This document shows, piece by piece, positions 1 through 10,374 of a stretch of DNA of 64,000 bases. A model generated the notes under the pieces. The model worked only from the letters and a program-made list of their open reading frames with translations, was not told the DNA's origin and searched no databases. The translations under genes and the position numbers were made by a program. This stretch comes from Platycnemis pennipes. Its lineage: Eukaryota; Arthropoda; Insecta; Odonata; Platycnemididae. Numbering within the stretch: the first letter of the stretch is position 1; each line of letters opens with the position of its first letter. The stretch spans positions 73,206,645 to 73,270,644 of the forward strand of contig OW121853.1 of the NCBI GenBank assembly GCA_933228895.1, in the 5' to 3' direction.

Positions 1-1680
1 CTCTTAAATAGAATAAAAGTGGCTCAAGGTCAACAAAAAGGGGGAGTGAGATGAATTCGAAAATGGACTTAGGAATATGAAAGGGATTACCTATAACGCT
101 ATAGTCTTTCATAAATGAAAACACTTTTGTACTCTAAAAAAGAGATTAATCGAGGCAAAGTATTTTTAGGCCTATATTTATACTATTCTACTCCGAATTT
201 TCGCTAATGAGGATAAAAAGTAGGTGAATAATACAGTTTTTTCTTCGTATTTATTAACGTCAATAGTTTCATTTGTCTTTAAAAATATTGGGAAAAAAAT
301 AGAAGAACATGGTATGCTTATTAAACTAACTTGAATTTAGCAGGGAACAAGGGGAAGAAATTCCTTTTTTATTGATTAATTTGCATCTAGTATATTACTG
401 TGGCACAATGAATGAATACCACCATATATGTTATGTAAATTGTTAAAAATAACAACAAAAGTGACTTTTTTCGTATTAGAATTTATCAAATGAACATCAT
501 ATCATACCCATTAGCTCTAATCTTGATAGCCATTTACAGATTAGAGACTATGCTTACGGTACGATAAATCGGCTTCAATAAGACTGACATTTCTTATGTG
601 TTCATGAAACTTTTGAGTATTTGGAATTTCATTTTTATTAAGTCCTCCTCAATCGGTTATTGACAAACGCTAAAACAAAAGGTGGGGTCCAATTCTACTT
701 TTCGAAATAGTTTAAATGGTTCATCAAAAAAAAATTGATAAGCGTAACCTGGCCAAATCGCCAAAACCTGGCGATTTGTGGAGTAAGAGTTTTTCCATAA
801 ATACCAGATTATTCGAATAGTCATCTACATGCCAAATATGAAAGTATTAATTCACACTCCAAAATCAATTATTCTTTGTTGTGAAAATGAATCCTATTTG
901 TTAGAGCCTATTCAAATTTTTAAGATTCCCGACAGATTTTTGGTATTAAGAGTAATTAGTTTATTTCTTGTTAATATTAATTTATATTTCCTTTAGGATA
1001 AGAATTTTATATGAGAAAAGACTTGGAAGAAGGGATGTTTTATTTTACAACGTGTATCATTGAGCAACTATTTAAAAGTTCCTTTTAATGTTAGGTGAAA
1101 ATTTAGGGTCTTTTAGAGTTTTTTAACAGTTTTCCAGGGTAATAACTTTGAAGCACAGATGTTTCAAAATGTGAATGGACTTGATATTTACTGAAAGAAA
1201 CCTTTATGTAAAGCCAGTGGCGGTTAATCTGATGCGCTCATAACAACATTCTCAAGATCTCAGTGTGATATCTTCGTCCCCATTAACTCTCACACCGGAG
1301 CTTTACTTGTAGAGACTGCTGCTACCTCGGGCGTATGTTCTTCAGCAAGCTTTGGGTTATTAGGTTGAGCGAGACGCTCATCCTTGACAATTATTCTTGT
1401 CTGTGTTCTCTCCCGCAGACTTGCTCACGATATATATTTTCCAGGGCTCTCTTTCACTCATGTGATCAAAAAAGTTTTGACTTTCCTTTTTATATACATA
1501 TGTGTAATCAGAGGAACTTGGAATATTTTTCAAATCACATCAAAACGATGTGCACCAAATGTATCAATATATGGAGGTTTTAAAAAATAAAAATATATAT
1601 TACGAATGTATAATAATTGATTATTTCATGTATTCATATGACTCTTCCATGCACTTTTCAGATTTTTAAATCTTGGGAGG
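1..1680. other. AT-rich sequence with no recognised gene
   Basis: Both strands were read. Only short chance ORFs are present (up to about 80 codons, around 1335-1590), with no familiar motif and no convincing splice-site pair around them. No terminal inverted repeat or tRNA-like head was noticed. Confidence 0.5.
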
Positions 1681-2266
1681 GAGGAAGTAGGTAGCCGCGA
1701 AGACGGATTGAGATTCAAGCCTCCCCAAGGAGCCACTAACTTGAAATAATAACGCTTACTATCCGGGTGTGATCTGTGATGTCAGAGGGTGATGACTCAG
1801 CCTGGACCCCGGTTGTTATCCAGGACTTTCCCTCGGGTGGCGAACGAAATAATCTCTTCCATGCGGCGCTGAGCCTAATTTCGTCCTCACGGTTGAAGTT
1901 CAATGGATGTTTTTTTTTCTTTTTCGACCGACTCCCGTATCATTCTTGGATAGTAGCGATGCTATTTGGCTATTTGTTTGGTAAATCAAAAGGTGAAAAG
2001 TGGACTGTATATGATCTGATTGCCCCCGAATGGTACTTACAAAAATTCGGAGGCGTCAATGCCATGGCGAGCTGGCGCGATGTCAATAATTCAGGTTCTC
2101 CCTGGGCGTCCGAAGCACACACGTTCTTTCCAACAACAGTCAAACAAAAACTGTCCTCCTCGTATCGAAGATCAAAAAGAGAGAACCTCCTTGCCCTCTT
2201 ACGGAGAACAAAAGAAAACAAAAGTAAAACGAAATGCACCACTCGGCGGCAAATACGAAGAGAAGG
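1681..2266. other. Unassigned sequence next to a Penelope-like fragment
   Basis: A 229-codon plus-strand ORF runs 1776-2465, but its second half lies antisense to the GIY-YIG-like fragment at 2267-2640 and it shows no recognisable domain, so I treat it as chance. The base composition is richer in G and C than the flank to the left, consistent with this being part of the neighbouring mobile element. Confidence 0.3.
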
Positions 2267-2640
2267 TTACCGATCACTATTACTCGTCTTTTCAGTTAAC
2301 ATATTATGGTCTCCTCCTGAACGTCCGGAGGAAGCTTGTCCTACGACGAAAGATTCCTTCATACTTCCGTGGATGATGGCTCGCCGGTGTTCTTTCCGCC
2401 TATATGCCGCAGAGTGTCCTTTTTGCCCGATGCATGTTTTTCCGCAAGAGCACGGGATCTCGTAAACTCCCTCCGTCAGCAGAGGGTGCGGCCGGTTCTT
2501 CGGTGATGGTAAAATATCTCTGATATTGGTCCGCGTGTTGAACCGCGTCTCGATGTCTGCTTTCCCATGTAATCGGGAGTGTGTAATGTGTTCCGGAATT
2601 TTGGCGACGTAGGCGATAGTGGCGTGCACCGAAGGTTTGG
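2267..2640 (-). pseudogene. Penelope-like element, GIY-YIG endonuclease fragment
   Basis: The minus-strand frame contains GVYEIPCSCGKTCIGQKGHS followed by a KEH motif. This is the start of the GIY-YIG nuclease domain found at the C-terminus of Penelope-like elements (PLEs). The preceding residues (YVAKIPEHI) fit the linker that usually joins the reverse transcriptase to the nuclease. The conserved Y of YIG is C here, and the frame loses similarity after the KEH motif, so the copy looks frameshifted and dead. In PLEs this domain nicks the target during retrotransposition. It is separated from the reverse transcriptase pieces at 3465-4432 by an unrelated repeat. Confidence 0.7.
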
Positions 2641-2794
2641 GGTGATGCTTACCGGAGACTCTCTACTTATATCTGATGTTCCTCCAGACGTTGAATCCTG
2701 AGTAGCCATTTTTTCCGAGGGCTGCCATGATGTGGTCCACTTCCGCCTTCAATGTGGTTTCTTCGCAAACAGTACTGCTCCTGTGCACCATTTT

Positions 2795-3185
2795 TAATGG
2801 GGCCTTTTACCATATTTTTTACTGTCGAATCTGATAAGAGTTTGAAAAATAAAAGTCCCGTATTTTTCCGTTTTTTGATCCGTCATTATTTCTCCAGTTA
2901 TAAGCGGCGAAAAACTGATGTTTTTAACCCTTTCGGAAAAGTGGGCGTGGTGCAACCTCTGACGTATTCGACTTCGTCCAATCCTAACTGAGCCCGCGAA
3001 GCTATTTCGCCTTATCGCAATGGGGGAGACACAACTGACTTTGCCAATCGAAGCTGTTGCGACAGGAATTGTGCGAGCAGACCTTCCGAGAATCCCCCTC
3101 TACTCCCTTCCCATCCCCTAAAAGCAGTCAAGGACGGGAGGAAAATGACGCCAATGGTATCAAACCAGCTTCTTCGGTGGGCGTC
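2795..3185. repeat. Unclassified dispersed repeat A, copy 1 (empty PLE target)
   Basis: The reverse complement of this block aligns by eye with 56840-57107 joined to 58071-58200. Shared landmarks are the pentamer run near 2933 (reverse complement GTTAAAAACAT), the GGTGCAACCTCTGACGTA stretch near 2950-2970, and the GGACGGGAGGAAA stretch near 3133. In copy 2 a Penelope-like element sits at the position equivalent to about 2933. The repeat has no recognised coding capacity here, so its class is unknown. Confidence 0.75.
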
Positions 3186-3199
3186 ACCTTTTGCTCATT

Positions 3200-3330
3200 T
3201 TACATTTTGATTCATGAGTGAATGGCTCGGGTTAGAAGATTAATTTTTTCACTAAAATTCATTTTTCGTCTCCATCTAACGATTTTGTTTACAAAATTGC
3301 GATTTCAGTTCCTTGTAAACGCCGCCATTA
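3200..3330. repeat. Short repeat shared with the 37290-37370 region
   Basis: The motif order ATTCATTTTTCG, CTAACGATTT, TACAAAAT and GCGATTTC appears here and again near 37296-37355 with the same spacing. It is likely a fragment of a dispersed element of unknown type. Confidence 0.45.
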
Positions 3331-3332
3331 AG

Positions 3333-3464
3333 TGGAAGAAGAGTTCTCGGGTTTCCAACCGGGTCCAAGCGTTTTCAGGCACGAACGTTTCGAAGGCTAA
3401 GTCCGCCATCGTCTTCAGGGTGAATGATGTAGCCAAAAATTGTCCGCCTTATACAGGTATAGTG
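3333..3464 (-). repeat. 132-bp direct repeat, copy 1 (PLE pseudo-LTR)
   Basis: This block is repeated at 3615-3746, 282 bp away, with one mismatch seen (GCACGAACG versus GCACCAACG). It flanks a Penelope N-terminal coding piece, which fits the pseudo-LTR layout known for PLEs. On the minus strand, at 3420-3379, it carries CTGAAGA followed by a short hairpin and CGAAACG, a degenerate match to the hammerhead core known in PLE terminal repeats. Confidence 0.7.
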
Positions 3465-3614
3465 TTCTCGTCCCTGCATCTCAGGAGAAAGGCAAAGGAG
3501 ACGAGAAGCTTGGCCCTTCCCTTTCGGAGTTGTTCAAAGTGACGAACGTCGTGATGTATTTCCTCCCCGTAGAGGTGAGTAATGAAGGATCTCAGTTTTT
3601 CCCGGCGAATAGAC
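3465..3614 (-). pseudogene. Penelope-like element, N-terminal ORF fragment
   Basis: The minus-strand frame reads LRKGRAKLLVSFAFLLRCRD, which resembles the N-terminal region of Penelope-like polyproteins, upstream of the reverse transcriptase. Only about 50 codons remain between the two 132-bp direct repeats. The body of the element (palm, thumb and nuclease) is missing here, so this is an internally deleted copy. The frame continues from the right-hand repeat into this piece and stops shortly after it. Confidence 0.55.
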
Positions 3615-3746
3615 TGGAAGAAGAGTTCTCGGGTTTCCAACCGGGTCCAAGCGTTTTCAGGCACCAACGTTTCGAAGGCTAAGTCCGCCATCGTCTTCAG
3701 GGTGAATGATGTAGCCAAAAATTGTCCGCCTTATACAGGTATAGTG
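3615..3746 (-). repeat. 132-bp direct repeat, copy 2 (PLE pseudo-LTR)
   Basis: This is the partner of 3333-3464 at a 282-bp offset and is nearly identical to it. Its right edge abuts a reverse transcriptase fragment directly, so the RT reading frame runs into repeat-derived residues (near HHSPEDDGG). That layout suggests a tandem or template-jump arrangement of two partial PLE copies. Confidence 0.7.
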
Positions 3747-4432
3747 TCGTAGGTATACAGGTATAGCCGCCATTAAGGTCTCTCTCTGTCTTGGGTGGTG
3801 GTTGGAAGCTGCGTGCAAATAAGAGTACCTTCCTCCGGTATACCGCATGCCGGAGAGAACCGTTGGAACCTCTCTGCACCAAGGTGTCCAAAAAAAGCAT
3901 GGAACCATTTTCTTCTACCTCCATGGTAAATTGTAAAGACGAATGCATGGAGTTTAGCTTGTTTTTCAAGGTGTTAAATGATGAGATCGTATCTGCATTG
4001 ACCATGTTGAAACGATTGATATCCATGTTAAATAAAAACATCATTGGCACAAATTCCATACGTTAATCCGTGATAATGGCATAATGTGCCGAAACCATGG
4101 TCGGAGGCTTGGAAGGGATCAAAGTGTGGAAATTGTACCAGTGATCTTTCTTTGTAACATGGAACGTATTTAATGTCTACTCCTCCTGTGGCCACATCAC
4201 GAAGGTGTCGTTAACGTAGTGGAGCCAACAAGACGGTCCTACAGCAGGCCAAGGCATCTTCCTTGAAGTGCGCTTTGTAGAGGTTGGCTATAACGGGTGA
4301 GAGTGGACTAACCATTGTTGTTCCATCCTTCTGGTCATAAAAATCTCCGTTCCAAAGGAAAAAATTCTTTCGGAGGCAGAAGTTAACCATTTTTGGGGAA
4401 AAGAAGAAATAGATAAACTTTTTACTGCCCAC
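3747..4432 (-). pseudogene. Penelope-like element, reverse transcriptase fragment
   Basis: Minus-strand frames contain KDGTTMVSPLSPVIANLY, matching the conserved GxxMGSPLSPxxANxxM motif of Penelope-clade reverse transcriptases. About 300 bp further along comes LQFTMEVEENGSMLFLDTLV, the following palm and thumb motif. The piece between (about 4060-4210) contains the YxDD region in a disrupted frame, with tryptophan and stop codons. The G of MGSPLSP is V here. The copy is truncated at both ends and out of frame, so it is certainly inactive. Confidence 0.75.
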
Positions 4433-4720
4433 AAATTCTAATTTATTTCTCGACTCGTATTAACGCCTCGGCGTCTTCCTCAGGATAAACTACCAAGGTA
4501 CCCCGACAGGCCTTTATAAACATAATCCAGGAGGGGAAGAAATGGGAGGGGGAGAAATGGGAGGGGATTCAAAGAGGAGGTGGTATGTTGTTGAGTGAAG
4601 GGTGTGGCTGGAGGGTTTGGGGGTTCGTTGAGGACAAGAATTACTCATTCAATATTCAATACTCAACAATACAGACGAGGGAACTTTCCTCACACCTCCC
4701 TCGGGGCTATTTTTAAATAG
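4433..4720 (-). repeat. Possible PLE terminal or leader sequence
   Basis: On the minus strand around 4490-4445 there is CTGAGGA, a GCC/GGC hairpin and a GAGAAA run, loosely like the hammerhead-type motif in PLE termini. It directly precedes the RT fragment. The assignment is inferred from position and weak motif similarity. Confidence 0.3.
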
Positions 4721-5445
4721 ACATCTGGTAGCTAAATATCCAGATCAACCAATTAAAATTAAATGTTGGCAAGCTCAATCACAGCTTTTGATTTTCATTC
4801 CACGCAATTGGATATTGGTGATGGTCGCATTAATAATCTTTCGACTATGCCTCAGATTTGAAATCTTATATGTTACAAAGGCATGAGAATGCAATGACTG
4901 AAAATGGAAGTATGTACCTAGTGTTAATAAAAATATTTTTTTTTTTACAATCAGTCATTTTTGTTTAAAATCATCCAACTGGCATAAGTGTGTTATTAAA
5001 ATTGTGAATTCACTATGTGACATCAAGAAGCGCTAGAGATTCATGAATTTAGCACAGTCGTGGTCTGTTGTATAGTTCGCGTGAGCCAAATTATGCCGAA
5101 TCAAATTATGTGATCTCCTCTATCTAATCCAAGGTATTGCTATCTCTAGTTACACAACTATTTTCAGAGCCTATTCTGCAATAAGTATGTCCTTAGTTTG
5201 CTGTAAATTGTTTGTCATGGATCTTGCTGCTCCTCCTGGAAGTGGCCAACTTATAGCTAGAATTTCTACCATGGCCCCGAGACAATTACAAGTTTAATGT
5301 ATTTTTGCCATGCTGAATTACCAGAGCCTGGGAATTAAGTATGCTGCATACTGGAATTTTTAAGCACTACTATAATTGCTAATGAGTATTTATACCAAAG
5401 ATGATTATTAAATCAGTCATTATTACAATTAACATTATTACCCAT
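4721..5445. other. No recognised feature
   Basis: AT-rich sequence with only short ORFs and no motif, splice pair or terminal repeat that I could support. Confidence 0.5.
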
Positions 5446-5635
5446 TATTGAAATATCTGCTCAGTATTAAAATCACTGCTCAGCATTAAAATATCTGTTC
5501 AGTATTTAAATCACTGCTCAGTATTGAAATCACTTCTCAGAATTGAAATCACTGCTCAGTATTTAAATCACTGCTCAGTATTGAAATCAATGTTCAGGCT
5601 TGAAATCGCTGCTCAGTATTAAAATCACTGATTAG
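5446..5635. repeat. 19-bp minisatellite, 10 units
   Basis: Ten consecutive 19-bp units fit exactly in 190 bp. The consensus is close to TATTGAAATCACTGCTCAG. Units differ by 0-4 substitutions (for example TTTAAATCACTGC, AATATCTGTTC, CACTTCTC) with no indels, so the array is old enough to have drifted but keeps its register. Weak echoes of the motif continue to about 5740. Confidence 0.93.
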
Positions 5636-6604
5636 TAGGTACTTAAATTACTACACACAGTTACAATATGCCCAGTATTAAAGTCACCCACCAATTAATC
5701 ACTGGCAAACAGTCAGTGATTTTAATGTTGGCCAGTTTTAAATTTCTGTGAGGGATAGATTTAAAAAGAGAACAAAATAATCACGGGGCATAATTAATTT
5801 ATAAACATACAAAAAAACCCTTCCTTCCTTTATGAAGACCGTTTAAAAATGTGATTAAAATGTTTTCTGAAAAACTTCTTTATTCTAAAAAACATTATAA
5901 AACATTTTAGTACAATCATCTACACTCCCTCGAAAATGATTTTTGTGAAATTTCAGTTTAAAAAATAATTAAAAAATCTTCTGGAACTTTTTTTTGGTGT
6001 CCTAGAAACCATGCAGGTTTTAAGAGGTTTTTATACTGCCACAAAACTTGAAAACTTTGTTTACCCTTCTTGAAACAACTCTTGCCAGGGAAAAAAAACA
6101 TTTTCACAGGTGTTTGTGTTGTCTCGGATGGCTAAAAAAATACCATTATTAAGATTAATCCAAACAAAAGGATACTATTCTAAGCATATGATATGGATTA
6201 TAAAATTGTAAATTTAATACAAATAAATTTACAAAGAACAACATTAAAAACATGCTAAATCTTTACAGTCACTGAGTTAAAAAGCTTTTCGAATTGACTG
6301 AACATTAGTACATTTTAAAATTTTCATAAATATTACACTGCATGTATTATATGAAGTGGAGTATTTATGCACCAATGGCCAAAAATGGGTCAGATGGGAA
6401 ATAAAAAACGTGATTAATTAACCTTTTAATTACACTGGTAATCAACGGTTATGTATATCAATGAAGAACATGACCTTAAGAAACATAGCAGTTGGACTGC
6501 ATCTAGGAACTTATAGATTACTGTGACAACAGTCTAATGAAGTTCAGAATTTCTTTGAGCAGAATTTGAAGTGCTGCAATATTGTACACAAAGACACAAA
6601 CATT
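5636..6604. other. No recognised feature; 3' flank of the coiled-coil gene
   Basis: AT-rich sequence downstream of the minus-strand gene. No ORF of note and no repeat identified beyond degenerate minisatellite-like text at 5640-5740. Confidence 0.5.
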
Positions 6605-6610
6605 TTTATT
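6605..6610 (-). terminator. Candidate polyadenylation signal AATAAA
   Basis: The plus strand reads TTTATT, giving AATAAA on the minus strand about 20 nt after the stop codon of the coiled-coil exon. The position is plausible for a short 3' UTR, although the hexamer is common in AT-rich DNA. Confidence 0.5.
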
Positions 6611-6628
6611 CTCTTTGTACAGGAATGA

Positions 6629-8099
6629 CTAATCTAAATCATTCACATTGTCATATTTACCATTTCTGTGATAACGAGAATATGATTGATGGTATGATGT
6701 CTCCTCCTGCATTCTTGGGTTGATAATCCTGTCTAGTTGTTCAATTAGTTCAGCAAGCCTCTTCTTTAAGGAATAATGTAATGCACCAAACAGGCTATCC
6801 TTGTAATCTTTTAAAACATCTCTTCGAGCCTTACGCTCTTCATTCAATTGTGAAAGTATGATTTTCTCTTTCTCATTCCAATATTTCTCCTTTTCTTGTA
6901 TACTATTTGTCTGCTTATCCAATTCCATTTCCAATTTTTTAACTTTATACTGAAACTGATTCTCCAACTGCTCTTTCTCTGACTTATAGCTCCTCTCACA
7001 TTCTTGCAGGTCCCAATCTGCATTTCTCCTTTCCTCCTCCAAAGACCTCTTATGCCTCTCTTCCATCTCCTGCCTTTCCTTCTGTAGAGACTTCTCCAGC
7101 ATCCTCTTCTCCTCCTCTGCCTCCCTCCTCATATTCAACACCTCCTCGTTCCATTCCCTTGCTTTCCTCTCCCTCTCCTCCCACCATGCCTCCTTCTCCC
7201 TATTGAACTCCCTCCTCATCTCCTCCCTCTGCCCCATCCCCCAATCCTCCACCTCCTGCAGCCTCTCCTTCCACTTCCTCTCCACCTCCTCCACTGCCCT
7301 GCTCACATCCTCTTCCATCCTTGCCTCGTCCTTCGCATGTGTCTCTTTCCCTTCGGCATTTGCCCTTCTCTCCAACCGTTCCCTGGCACTCTCCAGCTCC
7401 TCCCTCCGCCATGCCAGCTCGCCCTTTGCTCTCTCCAGCCTATCAGATTCATCAATCACCCTGCTCTCTTGTCTCTTCAGCTCCTCCAACCTTCTCGACT
7501 CCTTTACCCTCCTCATCTCCTCTTCCTCTCTCACCTCCCTCCTCCTCTTCTCTTCCCTCTCCCTCCACTCTTTCTCCCTCCTCTCTGAATGTCCCTTTGC
7601 ATCCTCCTCCCTCCTCCTCAATTCCTCCTTCCTGCACTTCAGCCACTCCTCTTTCCTCTTTGCTTCTTCCATCAACTCCTCTTCCCTCTCCTTCAATGTC
7701 ACGTCCAATCTCCTCAGCTCCTCCTCTTTCCTCTTCATCTCTTCCTCCCGTATCTTTATCCCCTCCACTATGCTTTCCATCTCTGCCATTTTCTTGCGTT
7801 TCTTCTCTTTCCGTTCCATCTCCATCCTTGACCTCTCCTCTATATTCCTCCATCTCTCCTCCTCATCTCTCTTTCTCTGCATCCTTTTATCAATCTCCTC
7901 CTTGTGGACCCTCTTCATATCTTCCTCCAGCTCTTGACTCATCCTCTGTGATATTTCTCTTTCTTGCTTTCTTGCCTCTCTATTCATCTGCAGAACTTGT
8001 ATTTGCCTCATGACATCCTCGGGGTTTTCTGAGTGCAGGTGAACCACACACTGCCTTCTACCAGTTGGTTGTTCAACATTTGGTCTCTGTAACCTTGCT
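6629..8099 (-). CDS. Coiled-coil protein, terminal exon of a split gene
   Basis: The frame is open for about 490 codons and extremely rich in Glu, Arg and Lys. It is a long coiled coil with runs such as KRKDEEERWRN and EEELRRLDVTLKEREEEL, and ends in a less charged tail (YKDSLFGALHYSLKKRLAEL, then a Ser/Tyr/Asn-rich end DNVNDLD). The first in-frame Met (8114-8116) lies inside TTCTGTTACAG, which looks like a 3' splice acceptor, so I place the exon start at 8099 and read the upstream Met as intronic; the alternative acceptors GAG and GTTACAG lie 2 and 11 nt inside. The plus strand is correspondingly a kilobase of CTC/TCC repeats, which produces long shadow ORFs. The uninterrupted frame in such a biased sequence argues for selection. 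The family is not identified; a cytoskeletal, centrosomal or ciliary role would be a guess. Confidence 0.75.
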
Positions 8100-8775
8100 C
8101 TGTAACAGAATACCATGCATTAATGTTTACATTTTCATCATTTTTGAATGATATAAGTACAATAAAATTAAGCATATGTTATTATTTGTGAAAAATGTAA
8201 ATATTAAATATTGAAAAAAGTAATGCAATTTATATGCATCAAGGTCACTCCTCTTTAAGTTCAATAATCGAAACATTTCCATTCTAAAAGACAGTATGTC
8301 TCAAAGTTTAGGTGACAACTAAATGCAAACAATGTCACTTGTTATCATCATTATTAAGTCAAAGTTTATTATGGCTCATCAAAAACAAAGCTAATATCAA
8401 ATTAAGAGTAAAGAAATCATCACTACTTATTTGAAAGAGCCACAAACTATTGTTCACAAGACAGCTAAAGAATGAATTGTGTATAATAAGAAAATCAATG
8501 GTTGCCTAGTTCATATGGTTATTTTTAATATAGTGGTTCCCAAATGAAATTAGTGCAAAATATTAAGGGGGAAAGATCAAAATAATATATGAAAAAATTA
8601 ATTTAATTATCATACATGTAAAAAAATAAAATATTCCATCCTCTACATTAAAGAGATGAGTATGTTGAATGTAAGTATAACGTGAAAGGGGTTGTCTAAA
8701 TTTACTTGCAAAACCACGACACTTGTAAACAGCCCATATTACTTCATCACCAGTTATGGTTAACATGGATATCTA
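8100..8775. other. Probable intron
   Basis: AT-rich sequence upstream of the terminal exon on the minus strand. A possible small exon at 8706-8772 is discussed under findings. Nothing else was recognised. Confidence 0.4.
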
Positions 8776-8990
8776 GGAACTTGATAGCTCAGTGGGTAGA
8801 GAATTGGACAGCTTACTGGAAGTCCTGAGTTCAAATCCTGGGAGAGACCTATGGATGTGTTCTAGAAAAATCCAAGAGGGCTAATTTCTGGGAATTAAAG
8901 CGTTCCGGAAAAACACTGGTGGCCTACGGAAATGAATTATCCCCTTTCCTGAAGTCATATTTCACATTCTTATTCAGTATAGTAGGTGAG
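8776..8990 (+). mobile_element. tRNA-derived SINE
   Basis: An RNA polymerase III box A (TAGCTCAGTGGGTAGAG, 8785-8801) is followed 25 nt later by a box B (GAGTTCAAATCCT, 8827-8839), the internal promoter of a tRNA gene. The flanking arms do not fold into a good tRNA and about 150 bp of unrelated body follows, so this is a tRNA-headed SINE and not a functional tRNA. The 3' boundary is approximate. Confidence 0.7.
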
Positions 8991-8999
8991 TAAAATCAA

Positions 9000-9130
9000 C
9001 CGATTCAGGCGAGATGTAGTGGAAGTTTGACATATTAGAATAAAATATAGGTGCACTTTTCCACAACTAATTTATTGGTGCGTACGATGCATTTCGGCTC
9101 ACAGAGCCATCATCTGGTACAAGACACCAA
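9000..9130 (-). repeat. PLE terminal-repeat remnant with hammerhead-like core
   Basis: On the minus strand near 9120-9080 the sequence is CAGATGATGGCTC, a short loop, then GAGCCGAAATG. A perfect GGCTC/GAGCC stem lies between an almost intact CTGATGA box and a GAAA box, the layout of the hammerhead core of Penelope-like elements. No coding part of an element is attached. Confidence 0.4.
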
Positions 9131-10221
9131 CGTACATGTTAACATCATATTTATACGAATGGAATGAAGGGACGCGTGTCAAAAGAACGTGAAAAAATGC
9201 TATGCATGTCAAAAAGGTGCCCAAAAGGCTTCAATGTGCCTGTTAAAGGTGCCTTCTGTGCCTAAGCTAGATGCCTCTGAGGCACCTGTAAGGCACAATT
9301 TCCTGCAAGTGTGCTATCTCGGATGAATAATTACAGTGTAAATTGGAATATATAAGCAATCCAGGTATAAAGTGTGCAAAGTTTGAAGGGGAACACTAAC
9401 AGTATTACTCTTACAAATAGACATTTCCGACTCATAACATTGTTATGACGCAATGGCATGCTGTTTCTATTTTATACTGAAAAAATTAGAATAGCCTGAG
9501 CCAACTTTACACTATGAACAGGAAGAAGCTCCCATTTTTGAAAGGATGTTTCTGGATTTTATTTTCACTCTGAATTAAGTATAAAAAGCAAGAGACATTT
9601 GCAGTAGGTTTATGGGTACCCATGAAAACTTAATTTAGGTTCAGGGGCGTCGGAACTGTTTTTGCTGCAGGGGCAACCTTGAAAAGGGCCTGGCTCCTAA
9701 GAAAAGGGCCCACAATATTTTTTTGCAGATAGGAGGGGGTAGAGATCAGAGTTTTGCTAAAAGAGCATATGAGGTATGAGAATATGTGTCAGAATGGAAA
9801 TAGCAAGCTGGAAATAGTGAAATTTAATTCTTATTAATGAAGACTACTCATTTTTCAAGGGCACAGGGCTATTTCTGGGGGGGAGGAGGGCCTTCAGCTC
9901 CTCCTGCCCTCCACTTCTGACAATGTTGTTTAGGTTAATTCTTTCCTACTCCAGGCAATTTGTACTATATTTACCACTGAAAACTAGCTACCTCTGGCTT
10001 TATGAGGAGCAACCCTTGGTTTACATTCCACTTATCAAATGAATGCATGATGATTTACAATTGCATCAATGGATCACTTTTGCATATGATTTCTTGAAGC
10101 ATAAATATCCATTCAAAGAAAATATGATGACGTATTTTGATGGGAACCAATTCCGAATTATGACCTCAAATTCAAATGAATTCATTTAATGCATGATATA
10201 AAGAAGTCGGAAAATATTTAC
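9131..10221. other. No recognised gene
   Basis: There is a short stretch of repeated AGGTGCC/AAGGCAC text (9200-9300) and a possible degraded hAT-like end (CAGGGGCGTCGGAACT at about 9643), without a convincing partner end. Nothing coding was seen. Confidence 0.4.
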
Positions 10222-10374
10222 TCTTAGGAAAATGTGGTCAAATGGTGTTTCTGTGTGCTCAGGTTCATACTGTAATTCATGCCATTCCTTATAAACAATC
10301 AGTTGAGGGTCATACTTCAGGCATGCTTCAAGGTTTCCGCCATGAATGTCCTGTGAGTTTCGTAACATCTCGTA
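10222..10374 (-). CDS. Internal exon of the minus-strand gene (hypothetical)
   Basis: A 153-nt open segment, exactly 51 codons, ends at a reasonable donor (AGA then GTAAAT) and begins after a weaker acceptor (TTTTATAAAG). The encoded peptide (including SQDIHGGNLEACLKYDP and ending FDHIFLR) has ordinary protein composition, unlike the AT-driven ORFs nearby. Both ends are phase 0, which fits the phase-0 end of the exon at 19321-19393. The strand agrees with the coiled-coil exon downstream. The family is not recognised, and membership in the same transcript is inferred. Confidence 0.5.

Noticed and set aside
1776..2465. 229-codon plus-strand ORF
   Set aside because: It overlaps the Penelope-like nuclease fragment antisense and has no domain, with a Phe run from poly-T.
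7203..8013. Long plus-strand ORFs (Ser/Leu- or Pro-rich) opposite the coiled-coil exon
   Set aside because: They are complements of a GAG/GAA-rich coding strand and show only low-complexity sequence; the minus frame is the real one.
8785..8839. A tRNA gene
   Set aside because: Boxes A and B are present but the acceptor and anticodon arms do not pair properly and a SINE body follows.
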